NCBI GenBank assembly: GCA_949775045.1
Contig: OX459108.1
Location: forward strand, 7,629,961-7,693,960
Source: Metridium senile
Taxonomy: Eukaryota > Cnidaria > Anthozoa > Actiniaria > Metridiidae
Direction of reading: 5' to 3'
DNA: 64,000 nt
Part shown: positions 30,401 through 41,436 of the stretch, one piece after another
Layout: each line of letters starts with the position of its first letter
Position numbering within the stretch: position 1 is the first letter of the stretch
The notes under the pieces: generated by a model
Databases searched by the model: none
The model's input: only the letters and a program-made list of their open reading frames with translations
What the model was told of the DNA's origin: nothing
Translations under genes and position numbers: made by a program

Positions 30401-31049
30401 AGCTGGTAGAGATTTTCGTTATTGGGAGATGACAGTCTCTAATTTTTATATCTCTCATAATGATGAAAGTCTATATCTGTTTGTACGAAATTTCACGTAA
30501 AAGTAAAGACTATTTTGCAATCTACATGACAATTTATTTATTGCGTGACACATAAAATAACATGAGAAGCCACAAGTGATAAGTGACATGGTTCAGATCG
30601 GCCAGATCGCTCTGTTGAAGCCGTTGTTGATATTTGATAAATGATTTGAAATTTACAATAGAAAGTAACTTTGAAGCAGTTTAAATCTAAAGAAGGCAAC
30701 AATGTTTAATATCAATTAAATTTGACTTGCCTAAATAGTGATATAATCTCTGGCTTAGGCGTATCTTGGAGTATATGAATCGTAATTTATGCTAATTTAT
30801 TACACCCGGAATTTCAGGGTGTTCTGAGTCACTTAAAGTCATTTAAAATTTAAACAATATCAATATCTATATCAATATATATATATTTACTATCTGTAAT
30901 TTAATTAAATGTAATTTTCACTAATTTTTATATTAACATATATTTTTTATTTTTTTTTATATATATAAATATATCATGCTTGTAGTTTTTATATTTTTCT
31001 GTATATACTGTAAAGCGCCTTGAGCTTTGGAAAAGGCGCTATATAAATA

Positions 31050-31085
<36 letters not shown>

Positions 31086-34000
31086 GTGGGCAGCCGATGC
31101 CAGGGCCATTTCCCGCCCCACCCAAAAGCGAAGGGAGAGGGCCCTGGGAACGAGGTTGATTAAATATACAAAAGTTCTCTGGAAATAATTATAGCAATTT
31201 TTTAAAGCTCAATATCTGTATTACTAATATTTACACTACCATTAACATTTTTACTTCTTTACAAAAACAAGCTTGCTGTCAGCTTTGAAACAAAACTTTG
31301 ACAAATTCCTGGGATGACGTCACCTCATTTGCATTTTCAGATTTGAAATGTTCATATATCTCAGAAAGGAGGGGTCGACATCAAAAAATATTAAGTACAC
31401 TTATTATACACCTCATGTACAACAGATTTGCAAAATATCATGAAGGGCTTCAGGTGCACTTTAAGTCAACAAAGCCAAATAATAATGCATTTCGGTCTTG
31501 GAATACATTATTCAGTATTCAATATTCACAATTCATCCTTTTTGCAACAGTTGTATACAAATATCTAATGAGATGCAAAACTCAAAATCGACCAAAATCC
31601 TGCAATGATTACAAAAATACATTTTGGAGGTTTTGATTACTTATTTAGATATTGCATACTATTATATATATTGAATAAACTTTATAAAATAACTAATATA
31701 TAACGCGCGCTCTCATTGGCTGAAACGTGAAAAAAACTGTGTTTCTATGAGAGCATAGAAACACGGTTTTCAAGCGGAGTGTCGCTGGATTTATCCGAAA
31801 AAATACAAAATTGTGTCGTCTAATGAAGAAAATCAAAACTTTTTTGTCAATTTTAACTTCGACGGCCTTCACCACTTTCATGGATATATGCTACTTTAGA
31901 AGTCACGGACTAAAAAGCTTTTTAAAAATATTAAATCTGAGTTCACTGCAATACTCAAAGTAATTAAAATCGCGACAAGAAGATCACAACATTACTTTGT
32001 CTACCGTAAAAGCACTTTTAATTCCTAAATAAGTACAAAGTAAATACAAAAAATCATTTTGATGTCATTGAATTTGCACAATAGTAGAAAAATATACTTC
32101 AGCAAAAGCTATAAGCTTTATAACTTACATGCACATCAAAACAGAGAAAGTTTTCCTTCGTCTTACTCCAGTTCTCGGTAAAGTCGTTCGTCAAGCATTC
32201 TTTTGCTTATAATAAAACTCTCCTGTTATTCCTCTTGAAACCTTACATGCAGCTCAAACGGTCACTCAGCTTCCAGAGTTCCACAAATTCAAGTCAGAGT
32301 TTCGACTTCAGAAGCAAAATAGGCAGAACTTTATGGTTTTGCAAGATAGAAAAAGTGAAGCGTGAACACATGCTGTTTCAGTGAAGTTGAAGAGTTTTTG
32401 CTCATGATTTCAGCTAGATTTTAGACTTTTCTAATGTAGGTGAACTCTGAAATCCACTTTTAAATTCATGTAAACTTGATCATCGTTTGTTTTGGTCTTT
32501 ATATTGACACTTTGTGAAGAATAAAGTCGATTTTTTCATCTCAATAAAATTATTTTTGACAAGTTTGAAACTCGCCTGGTACGTCTAGAAATGTATGACG
32601 CATTTTGATTGGTCGATTGCTTCATTTGACGACGTTAGGAGAATTTGTTGTGTGACCAAGCGCATTAAATGCAATTTACCTTTATATCTTCGTTATTATC
32701 TGTTGTTGTTATAAAAGCATTAGAAGATATTTTCCGTTTACTCGCTTTCAGCTCGTGATTCAAAATCTTTCTCGTGTTCTCCCAACAATCCCGCGTGTTT
32801 CTAACAGAGAATAGAAACACGGAAAATATCTTCTAATGCTTAAATAGAATCCCATATCACATTAGAAACTCGCGCGCTGATTGGCTGAAACACAAACCGG
32901 ATGAGAGGGTATTCATAATGGTAATTTAGCTGAGTGGAGTGTAATTTGGTTCGAAATCAAACGCGCGATATCGATATCGAAGACGATATCTTCTTTACTC
33001 GTGAATTCAATGTGGAATTCCACTCGTCGGCCAATGAATTTACCTATAGAATTACTATATATAGTACTCAGTCTTTCACGTGAAATGAATGATTTCAATG
33101 ATGATTTCTCGCTTAATGAAGCTATGAAACTAATCGAAAACTGTCTAACTGATATTAATAACTGGATGACCTTGAACAAACTGAAACTGAATAAAGACAA
33201 GACTGACTTTCTAATTTTCTCTTCCAAGCATAATCCCCAACGCACTCTTCCTGTTCTCCACTTGTTCTCCGCTCTGACGTCATTACTACCTCATCTCATG
33301 CACGAAACATTGGTGTCGTATTTGATTCTAATCTATCCATGGTTCCTCACATAAACAACACATGCAAATCTGCCTTCTATCATCTCCGCAACATCGCTAG
33401 AATCAGGAAATTTATCTCCCTCAAGACTACTGAGACTCTCATTCATGCGTTCATAAGTTCAAAACTTGATAACTGTAATTCTCTACTCTTTGGACTCCCT
33501 AAACATCTCATCGACAAACTTCAAGCAATTCAAAATGCTTCTGCTCGTCTCGTCACTTTATCTCGAAAACATGATCACATCACTCCTGTCCTTATTGACT
33601 TGCACTGGCTTCCTGTTGCTGACCGTATTAAGTTTAAAATAATTCTTCTAACATTTAAAGCACTCCATGGTCTTTCGCCTGTTTACAATCAAGATCTCAT
33701 CACTATTCACAAACCTACAAGAAATCTCCGCTCATCTTCTCACTTGTTGCTATCCTCAAAGTCATACAATCTCAAGTCATATGGTCTACGTTCTTTCTCA
33801 GTCGCTGCTCCTCTACTTTGAAACTCTCTACCTCCTTCAATTACTGTCATTTCAAGTGTTTCTTCGTTCAAGAACAAACTCAAAACTCATTTATTTAAAT
33901 TAGCTTTTTCATTGTAATCATATCCATTTTTGTATTTGTATTTTGTATTTTTATTTTAAGCGCTTGGAACAGACTTGAATAAGCGCTATATAAGCTATAT

Positions 34001-35554
34001 ATATATTATTATTAAGGTACTTCCATATCATTTAGTTAATTAAAACGGACTGCATGAAAGATTTTTGGTGACATGAATGCGAACCATCAATTGTTTTCAC
34101 TCACCTTCACCATATTCACAAATATATGGGTGAGTTCGAAAGGCGCAGTGAGTATCCTTTAACAATCCATATTTAGTCAGAGGCCATTCCTTTGCCATAA
34201 CTCCACAAAAATTTGTATTTATTAGATCTGAAGCTTTACCATTAGGTTGATTGGGCTGCCATTTGTTGTAAAGTGTATAGTTTTGCCCACTTGTCCATTT
34301 CCAATCCGCTTTTCTTTTTTCGTCTAATGTAAAGGCCTTCTCCAACTCCTTCGCTTGAATTCTCAAACCTATATACCATTCATTATGGTGATCACTAGTA
34401 TTTCTTTTCTGTATCTCAGTATTTATAAACTTCCATTCATCTAATGTTTCCATGGATACTAGTAGACCATTTCTACTTTTGCAATCCAAGTTACTTGCCT
34501 TCCAGATTTTTTTCACATCGTGAAATGTATAACAGGAGCAATTTCCTATAAAAATCAGAGAAACGTGAGAAAATGAATGAATAAAAGAAATAAGGGACCA
34601 CAAAATAAGTTATAAGTGGGAAAAGCGGAAAAGAAAAAGGAGAAAAGGAAGAGAGAAAGTAAAATAAAAAATAAAATTGCAACAAAAACTTACATGCAAT
34701 TTGATTACAGCGCAGCGTGCAAAAGTATATAACCACCATTTAAAATTCAAAAAACAATTTTCAAGATTACCGGTAAATCTTGCCGAGTTGTACTAGAGTT
34801 GTATCAGATATACAACACTCGTCATGGTCATTTTGTAAATTTCTCATTTATTATTTATGAGTTTTTTGAGGAAAAACAAAGCAGTTGAATTCAGAATACT
34901 AAACAAACAAGTATAGCTAATAAATATAAGGCCGGGGAAAATATAATACTGGTAAGGAAGCTCAAGGCGAGTCTTTAAACAAAATAAAAAATTAAAACTA
35001 ATAAAAGGGATTAGTCGTTTTAATCATTTTTATTGCGCAGAATACATGCAATGATCTACTGCACATAACAATAATAATGTAAATATAATATAATGAATAA
35101 AAAACTTATAAAATAATGCAATATATTATGCAGAAAATCATATAGATAAAATATATACACTTTATAAGATGATTATAGAAAAAAGAACAGAAAAAGATGT
35201 AAAGAAAAGAAAACTACTTGTATTCCCTTCAGGATCACATCGTACAACGACGGATTGTAGAAAGAAGACTTAAGAGTGAAATTTGACCTTTGCCGACAAT
35301 GATTGACTTCCGTTTTGGCCTAAACAATATTCTAGAAACGTGACGTTTCCGTCACACCTGGCACTAAATAATTAACATGCCATGTAACAGTGCATTTTAA
35401 TTAGTCTTATAAGGGCTTTTTCACCACAAAAATGCAATATTTATAATTAAAGAGTTGTAACAATATTTCACCGCTTACCTGAACACAAGGCTGACCACAG
35501 CACTCGTTCCAACACGAAAATCTGTAATAAGACTCTAGCCAAAAATGCCATCAT
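21483..35554 (-). CDS. Receptor gene C: CTLD membrane protein with frameshifted, shortened tail
   Basis: Exons (minus): 35479-35554 signal peptide, 34105-34545 CTLD, 29125-29301 linker, 25149-25250 membrane helix, 24900-24924 and 23699-23732 micro-exons, 21483-21872 tail. Joined without the stalk exon they give 414 residues in frame. A stalk exon remnant (25531-25617, 29 codons) is present, but its acceptor reads AT instead of AG, so it is probably skipped. The CTLD keeps WYIGL and WKWTSG; the sugar-site motif is QPN. In the tail an 8-nt deletion shifts the frame and causes a stop at 21483-21485. It removes the distal YQEL/YQSL pair while leaving SIYENI, SLYEPL and the YEPL-7-YGSL pair. The gene is swollen by a LINE, MULEs and MITEs. 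It may still encode a membrane receptor with one ITAM. Confidence 0.7.
21922..22200. mobile_element. Tc1/mariner-like MITE
   Basis: Near-perfect inverted ends AAAGCTACAATCATTGACAA with TTGGCACGA further in. It interrupts the intron just upstream of the gene C tail exon, where genes A and B are uninterrupted. Family assignment rests on TIR style only. Confidence 0.7.
22256..23368. mobile_element. Mutator-like element with perfect 9-bp target duplication
   Basis: CTATTATGT is directly repeated at 22247-22255 and 23369-23377, and the empty version is seen in gene B. Ends CAGAGGAGG and CCTCCTCTG are inverted for about 20 bp. A 9-bp duplication is typical of Mutator-like elements. No transposase ORF. 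Confidence 0.75.
23841..23936. repeat. Hairpin repeat CTCACATGTGCC
   Basis: A 96-bp foldback with arms CGCATCTCACATGTGCC and complement. Genes A, B, D and E carry the same sequence with one arm mutated. An arm also occurs next to the stalk exon in A and C. Confidence 0.65.
23940..24890. other. Gene C intron-specific insert
   Basis: Sequence absent from the equivalent introns of A and B. It includes a short MITE (24142-24255) but no supported gene; small ORFs here have no recognisable domains. Confidence 0.45.
24142..24255. mobile_element. 114-bp MITE
   Basis: Inverted ends AAAAATTAGGCAGCCCGGAA and complement flank an AT-rich centre. Confidence 0.75.
25373..25513. mobile_element. Short MITE, gene C copy of the 8449-8577 family
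   Basis: GGGGCCAGTTGTACGAAGCC and an inverted partner surround GGATAAA-like repeats. Same intron position as in gene A. Confidence 0.75.
26008..28856 (+). pseudogene. LINE ORF2: endonuclease and reverse transcriptase, frameshifted
   Basis: The APE-type endonuclease runs over about 26015-26680, with LNIRSL, ISESWL, YRPP, GDLNCDL and SDHLPI. Reverse transcriptase follows, with KSPGIDKIP, DLSKAFD, GVPQ and the catalytic YVDD. The C-terminal HNTRHK...SVKLWNEL segment is typical of CR1/L2-like and related invertebrate LINEs. A 4-nt insertion (CGAT, 27776-27779) after the DLSKAFD motif shifts the frame and gives a stop at 27779-27781. The remainder stays open to the TAA at 28854-28856. Apart from that change and the missing N-terminus the frame is intact, so the copy is young. 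YVDD instead of the common YADD is seen in several families. Confidence 0.9.
26008..29035 (+). mobile_element. 5'-truncated CR1/L2-type non-LTR retrotransposon
   Basis: Flanked by the 7-bp duplication AATGTTC (26001-26007 and 29036-29042). Gene B preserves the empty site. The element starts inside the endonuclease domain, so ORF1 and the 5' UTR are missing, as expected from target-primed reverse transcription. The 3' end has AATAAAG and a short ATT repeat followed by ACCT. It is inserted antisense to the receptor gene. Confidence 0.9.
29869..31460. mobile_element. TTAA-flanked inverted-repeat element, split by a MULE
   Basis: Ends AGTGCACCTGACGCCC and GGGCTTCAGGTGCACT pair over about 140 bp per arm. 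TTAA flanks both sides (29865-29868, 31461-31464). It occupies the same TTAA that holds a different MITE in gene B. Outer arms of the older host repeat are about 29361-29425 and 31480-31556. Confidence 0.85.
30033..31158. mobile_element. Mutator-like element with 9-bp target duplication
   Basis: ATTAAATAT occurs at 30024-30032 and 31159-31167. TIRs of about 65 bp begin CAACCTCGTTCCCAGGGCC. Near its right end (31010-31083) it has swallowed a SINE/LINE-type 3' tail GGCGCTATATAAATATATTA with ATT repeats. No transposase ORF. Confidence 0.85.
31700..33050. other. Gene C-specific insertion of unclear type
   Basis: Comparison with gene B (17880-17925) shows 1.3 kb inserted between two near copies of an AACTAATATATA-like sequence. 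Repeated motifs CGCGCGCTNTCATTGGCTGAAAC and ATAGAAACACGG occur at both ends in direct and inverted forms. No gene recognised. Confidence 0.45.
33083..34014 (+). pseudogene. 3' fragment of a second non-LTR retrotransposon
   Basis: It begins inside the reverse transcriptase after the catalytic motif (ENCLTDINNWMTLNKLKLN, then a shift of frame near 33270-33340). It continues with LIHAFISSKLDNCNSLLFGL and ITPVLIDLHWLPV, a hallmark of CR1-like C-termini, then another frame change near 33820 leading to the WNSLP region. The 3' tail AAGCGCTATATAAGC with TATTATTATT closes it. Inserted in gene C between CACGTGAA and AAGGTACTTCC. Inactive. Confidence 0.8.
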
Positions 35555-35870
35555 TCTTCAAACACCATTTTCTATCTTTCATATATTGAGAGGTGTATTT
35601 TTACAAGTGCGTTAAAAGCTGTTTAAGGAGAGTTTTAGGACATTTTTCAAGCAGGAATTAGATGTTGTGTCGGGTTGTGTTAGCAAACGACTGAAGGAAG
35701 TTTCACTTTCTGGGAATAGTGATACAGCAATGAACATGGCGGATACAACAAACAAATGAAACTGAAACATCAGCCAAAAAGAACAACAATAAAAAGGCAA
35801 ATAATCTAATAATAGTTGGTCTTCCTTTCTAACTATACTGGCCTCGTGATCAAATCGAAATCCTCAAAAA
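35555..35870 (-). promoter_or_regulatory. 5' flank of gene C, E-box deleted
   Basis: Homologous to the flanks of units 0, A and B, but a short deletion near 35717-35722 removes the CACGTG found in the other three, leaving GGGAATAGTGATACAGC. The ISL2EU element begins about 80 bp further upstream. Confidence 0.55.
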
Positions 35871-36181
35871 TATCGATGAAATACAGATAGATACATTGAC
35901 GTTGTGGATTCATCTCCTTCCTTTGTCTTCAAATTTAGTTATTAGGCTATACACCCTTCCCATAATGCGGGACGCCATTTTGAATAAATTACTTGTGACG
36001 TCAACTGCGGGCAGGTCAGCCCATGTCGTGTATATTTCCCGCCAGTTGTTACTAAGCGTTTCACTCTCTGCAAGTAGTGTATTACGCGGTACTAAATAGA
36101 TTTGAAGAAACTTTTAACGAAAATCACTACATTAGAGCTTTAACTTTAATTTAACTTAAATACTTCATTTAATAAAACGTC

Positions 36182-39100
36182 ATGGTCGACGAAGAAGAAG
36201 TTTTAACGACTCCGGCTGAACCAGGTTGTGCGTGTGAAAAGGTAATTTGATTGAAATAATTACATGAACCAATATGATTTTACTCGATAAATAACAACTG
36301 TTTTCTTGTTTGTTTTTCAAGCTAACATGTGAAGATATCCCTGGATCAGTACTGGTGAAGGCAAACCTTGAAAGATAAAAAAAAAATGAGCTTTCTTTTT
36401 GGCTAAAGTGTCGAGGGCTTAAAAGAAAATCCTCAGACACTAAAGCTGAACTCATGGCTAGGTAAATCAGTAAACATAGGGAATGCAAATTTAGAATTTG
36501 TAGCGTTTTAAGCAAGTTAAGTTGAGTTTTAAATACCACTCATCTTAAGGATATGCATTCTAGCTTACATGAGTTTCAATTACGAACTGTAATGTTTGAT
36601 TGTATAAATAAATTGTATAAATTTAACATATAAGGATATGCATGCTAGCCTACATGAGTTTCAATTACGAACTGTAATGTTTGATTGTATAAATAAATTG
36701 TATAAATTTAACATGAACTTTCACTTATTGTTTGTTATTGATTTTTTGTATTTTAAGAGTAAGGCAGAACTTTGACAAATCCCTCCCAATTGTTGACCCA
36801 GATCCTGGAAAATGTTACTCAAAGGCTAAGAGAATGAAATGTAATGATTGTTCTGAGAACGAGTCAAGCACAGCAGTCAATCAAGCTCCCCAATTAGAAA
36901 CACTGTCTGTTCAAGGAAATTGGAGTATATATACATCTTGTCTCCCTCCCTTGTTTTCATAGCGGAGCTCCGCGCGGGCCGAAGGCCCGCGCAAGCGGAG
37001 CACCATACTTAAGAAAAAATGGTAACCCATCGAGTTGATTTTTCATCGACCGACACGTAGGATCGCGGGCGCGCACGTCCGTACAACGTGCCCATCGCGA
37101 TACTGATTGGCTGTTACATTTCGGCGGGAAAGTGATGCACGCGCGCACGGAATAGCAGCGCCCGAAAGCAGATTTTTCTTTTATCGACAAAAAAGTCAAA
37201 CAAACAAAATACAATATTTAAAATATCAACTGAGAAAGATGAACATCGAAGAACACAAAGATAGTTTTGGCCGAAGAAGAAAATAAACTCAGGCCGGATA
37301 CAAAATGAAGAAATTTAACAGTAGAAATAAAAGAAAACGACTGAAAGACCAAGAAAACGTGTCTGCAGATAAAACTTCTTGGAAGAATAAAGACTACCAA
37401 AGAAGAAAATAAACTTCAAGGAGACAAAAATGAAGAAATTTATCTCAAGAAAAGGAAAAGACTGAAAGGCCAAGAACACTTGTCTGTAGATAAAACTTCG
37501 TAGAAGAATAAAGACTACAGCAACGTAAAAGAATAGAAAATGAAGCGACTTTATTCGTTATGAAAACTATCTTCAAAATGCTTCCTTCAGTACAGTTTAT
37601 TTATGAATTTTCAAGCTTGGCAGTTAATTAACTATGATCCATGCTTAATTCATCAAAACTGATTCAAGTACATACACGTATTCGTCAAAATATTATCGAT
37701 GTCATCCAGAAGAAGAAAACCTCAGGAAAATACTCACCGATAAAGTAAGTTCAACGAATTATTTTTAGATTTATTTAGAGATTTATTTATGCAATTTTCA
37801 CATCCTCATAAACGGAAAACATTAAAAATGAATTAAGATACAAATATAATTCAAAATTGGTTGAATAAATCTTGTTTATTTAGACTTTTTAGGCCTACTA
37901 AACGAGCTTTTTTAGTAGTTTTTCCTTCGAAATTGTACGAGGTTATTTTTACAAACAAAATGATGTTTTACACAAACTTATTCATTATAAAATACCTTGT
38001 TTTAACTTCCTTGTCTTTTCAAATCGATCTTGTGTTGGTAGAACTGATTCTTGAGGCTCTTAATTCCATTTCAGGTTGTTTTTTGTTTGTTTGAATTTTA
38101 AAATTTGCCGTGATATCTTTTTAGTAAATCTTACGATGAAAACTATATTTTACAAAGAAAATGCTATAGAATTTCCTTTTTTACTTTTAATATATAGTTA
38201 CCACACTATTAAGTTCTAGTTGAAGTGAATCTTTTGTCCATTTGAAGCTCAAAAGCTTGATTTTTCTCAGTGTTTTGCCTTGTGTTTAAAGCGAATTTGA
38301 AGGTTCATTGGCGTTTGCAAACGCGCCAGCTAGAAATTTTGTCACGCGGTGACGTGACACAATGTCACGTGTGTCACGAATTTTCGCGCGATTTTACCTA
38401 AAAATGAAATCTAAAAATTCATATCTTTCAAAAACGCGTGGATACCCCTAATTTGACTTCGCTAGAAATGTTATAGTGATATCGAAGTTTTTTTCTAAGT
38501 TGATATTTTAAAAATAAAAATGGTTTTGGTTTGACACTTAGTCAATAATACGGTATACACACAAAATCTTTTTTTCGTGATTTTGGCCAAAAAGCTATTA
38601 TAAAACATAGCTGTCTGCGTGATAAATAACATTTTTGACTTAAAGTCGAAAATATATATGTCTTAGATTATTATTTCACGTTTATTTCTTGAGTAACTCA
38701 GTATGAAATAGTATTTCTTTAAAATTCGCAAAAATACACCTACGTCATCAAGTATTTAACAATAATTATCTCGCTTCGATGCGAGGTGACCCCCCAATAT
38801 TTTTTCCCTTTTAGATAGTCCATTGGGTGTTTGAAATAACTGGTATAGTTTCAATGAAATAAAAATGGTTCATATTTTAAAAACATAAATGGTTTAGGTT
38901 GGATTTTTTTATTTAGTCAATAATTCATCATGCACATATATAAAATATCTTTTTCATAATTTGAGCATAAATTTATTGAAAAATATAGTACTTTGTATGC
39001 GTGATAAATAAGGTTTTTGAATTTTTATCGAAAATATATATATCGCAGATTATTATTTGCTCAGAAAGTAAATAATTCCGTTCCACCTATATCTATGATT

Positions 39101-40747
39101 TTGTAGTTGTCTTTTGCGGTTACGTAACTAAAATAATTACAGTTCAGATTGGGTATGGCCAATGCACAAAAACTATTTACATGCACATATTGATGTTGTA
39201 GGAACAATTTAAACTGGAGCTCCGCTATTAGGTATTACCTAATTTGTATATTATATTAACATTGTGAACTATGCAAAGAAGAGTGGAGGAGTTCTAGTAG
39301 CTACGTGGAAAAACCCCTTGAGAAAGGATATAAATTTTTCTATGAAAATTATTTGTTTGATGTTTTAAGTCTAGCTTCTGGAAATGAGGTTCATGTTAAG
39401 GGTAAATGTTACCATTCCCAAAGAAAAGTCCTCACAGTGAGTCCTCACAGTGTCATAGTAAGGTTGTCAATGTGTGTTGATGTAAACAGTGGTAAATGTT
39501 CTTGTGCTGCTGGTATTAATGGATATTGTAATCATGCTATGGCATTACTGTACCTGATTGATCATGTAAACAAAATAAAGGCCCAAAGTTTTCCTGTAGT
39601 TGGGACATGTACTGAGAATCCCCAACAATGGCACAAACCAAGAACACAAGGCATTGTTGCAGACCCCATTATGGGATATACTGTAAGTAGCCCTAAGTAT
39701 GCTGCACTAAGGCCAGGGTTGAAATGTACACTGTATGAAGCCCGACATCCAGCTGTGATAAATAATGATGGGGCAGCTGAACTGCAGAAAGTTCTTGCAG
39801 AAATAAACCCTTCTTTAGGATTCTGCACTAATTTTACTGATAAGTTATCTACTGAGTCAATCAAATTAAATCAAACTAGAGTTCCAGTTGGAAGTGTTTT
39901 AAGTTATCAGCTTTCTTTCACTGAAGGAAACTTTGAAGTTCTTACCAGCCTGCCTCCCATTAGCTCATTACAGTTAACTACAGAGGATTCTTTTCCAAGT
40001 CTTCCACATGATCAAGTGCCAGCTGTGGGATTACAAATGCCCCTAAATTTGGAGGAAAGCTATTTCATAGACAAACTTAAAGTGGACAACCCTAATGAGA
40101 TTGAGGTAAACACAAGAGAACAAAGTGATAATCCATTGTGGTTTAATATCAGAAAACACAGACTAACCAGCAGTAATTTTGGGCTAGTAAGTAAGAGAAA
40201 AGCTGGTATTACTCAAAAAACATTTGTTGACACTCTATTGACAAATAAAGATCTATCCCATGTAAAATCTATAAGTTATGGAAAAAATAACGAAGCCAAA
40301 GCTGCAGAGAAATATGTTACCTATATGGAAGCTTCAGGACATCCTGTTAATATTTCAGAAAGTGGTGTTATTGTCTCAAAAGATATGCCATGGCTGGCTG
40401 CATCTCCAGACCGAAAAGTTACAGCTGTCAATGATTATGGCTTAGTAGAAATTAAATGCCCTTATACACTAAGAAATTTGACACCAGAGGAGGCATGCCA
40501 GGAACCGACATTCTATTGTGATTTGCTAGATGGAAAGCCAAAACTTCAACGAAATCACTCTTACTATTACCAAATACAAGGTCAACTAGGTATCAGTGGA
40601 ATGAAATGGTGTGACTTTGTATGTTTCTTTCAGAGAGGCCTTATAATAGAACGTATTCAATTTGATGAGGAATTCTGGAAAACAATGATTTCAAAACTTA
40701 CAACATTTTATCAACAACATATAATGCCAGAGGCCATGAAGCTCTAA
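36182..40747 (+). pseudogene. SWIM zinc finger and YqaJ exonuclease protein of ISL2EU, interrupted
   Basis: Exon 1 (36182-36241) starts MVDEEEVLTTPAEPGC and ends at a GTAATT donor. A second exon from about 36322 encodes a SAP-like helix pair (ELSFWLKCRGLKRK) but is shifted by an A-run near 36380. A third from about 36766 reads up to LPPLFS at 36960, where a 2.3-kb element is inserted. The main ORF is open from 39260 to 40747. It has a SWIM finger CSCAAGINGYCNH (CxC-x7-CxH, about 39500-39536) and the YqaJ/lambda-exonuclease fold: LTSSNFGL, SPDRK, VEIKCPY and YYYQIQGQLGISG, with the usual acidic and Lys catalytic residues. The nuclease half is intact, but the gene as a whole looks disrupted. 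Confidence 0.75.
36961..39230. mobile_element. Nested non-coding element with AGCGGAGCTCC ends, copy 1
   Basis: It begins AGCGGAGCTCCGCGCGGGCC (36961) and ends GGAGCTCCGCT (about 39220-39230), so ends are inverted over 11 bp. It is the inverted counterpart of 46972-49561: shared landmarks include a GC-rich GGGCCGAAGGCCCG palindrome and a CAACATCAATATGTGCA segment near the other end. No ORF with domain content. It interrupts the YqaJ gene of the ISL2EU element. Confidence 0.75.
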
Positions 40748-41436
40748 ACAACATGAGATACTGTATTTATCAAACGATAAATGTAATTCATCATACTCAA
40801 TTTCAAATGCTAATAAGTATAGATAGCAAGGCAATAATCAAGTATAAAATCAGTATTATCTTGTTTGAAGGACAAAAAACTCTACTTATCTTATGAAATA
40901 TACAACATTTTTTTATGTTAACACTGATATGTATATCTTAAAACAAGTCACATGCATGTCAACTAAAACCAAAAACCTCTGTTACCGGGTACCATTCATG
41001 TTTTTGACAATTTAATTTGAATAAATGTTCAATGCATGACCAAAATGATGTCCACTCTTTATATCTATATTTTGCCAGCTAGAGTACAAACACTAAAAGT
41101 GTGCAATACTTTGTACTATTTACCACTAAATAGTGTTGATTAAACAATAGAGAACAAAAGAATTTGCATAATTTAGTGGTATTTATGTTGCACACTTTTA
41201 GTGTTTGTACTCTACTCATTAGCATTTATAAAAGAGTTATGTAAAAGAAAATAGTATTAATTAGTTGAAACAGTACAACAGTGAAATAATCCATGCAATA
41301 GTACACAATAGTTACAAAAAATAAATAGAACATACAATTGCATAGATTATAATTAATATCAATAATTATCTCACAGATATACTGATTGCACTCTATCAAT
41401 TTGCATCTTGAGAAATAATTGGGTTTTGAAATAAAG
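40748..41436. other. Intergenic gap between the convergent ISL2EU genes
   Basis: AT-rich, non-coding. It contains a foldback (41081-41216) whose arms AGAGTACAAACACTAAAAG and complement are about 28 bp. Lying between two convergent 3' ends, it could be a MITE or part of the 3' processing region. Confidence 0.5.
41081..41216. repeat. Foldback repeat between convergent genes
   Basis: Arms of about 28 bp (AGAGTACAAACACTAAAAGT and complement) with a 75-bp AT-rich loop. Confidence 0.7.
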
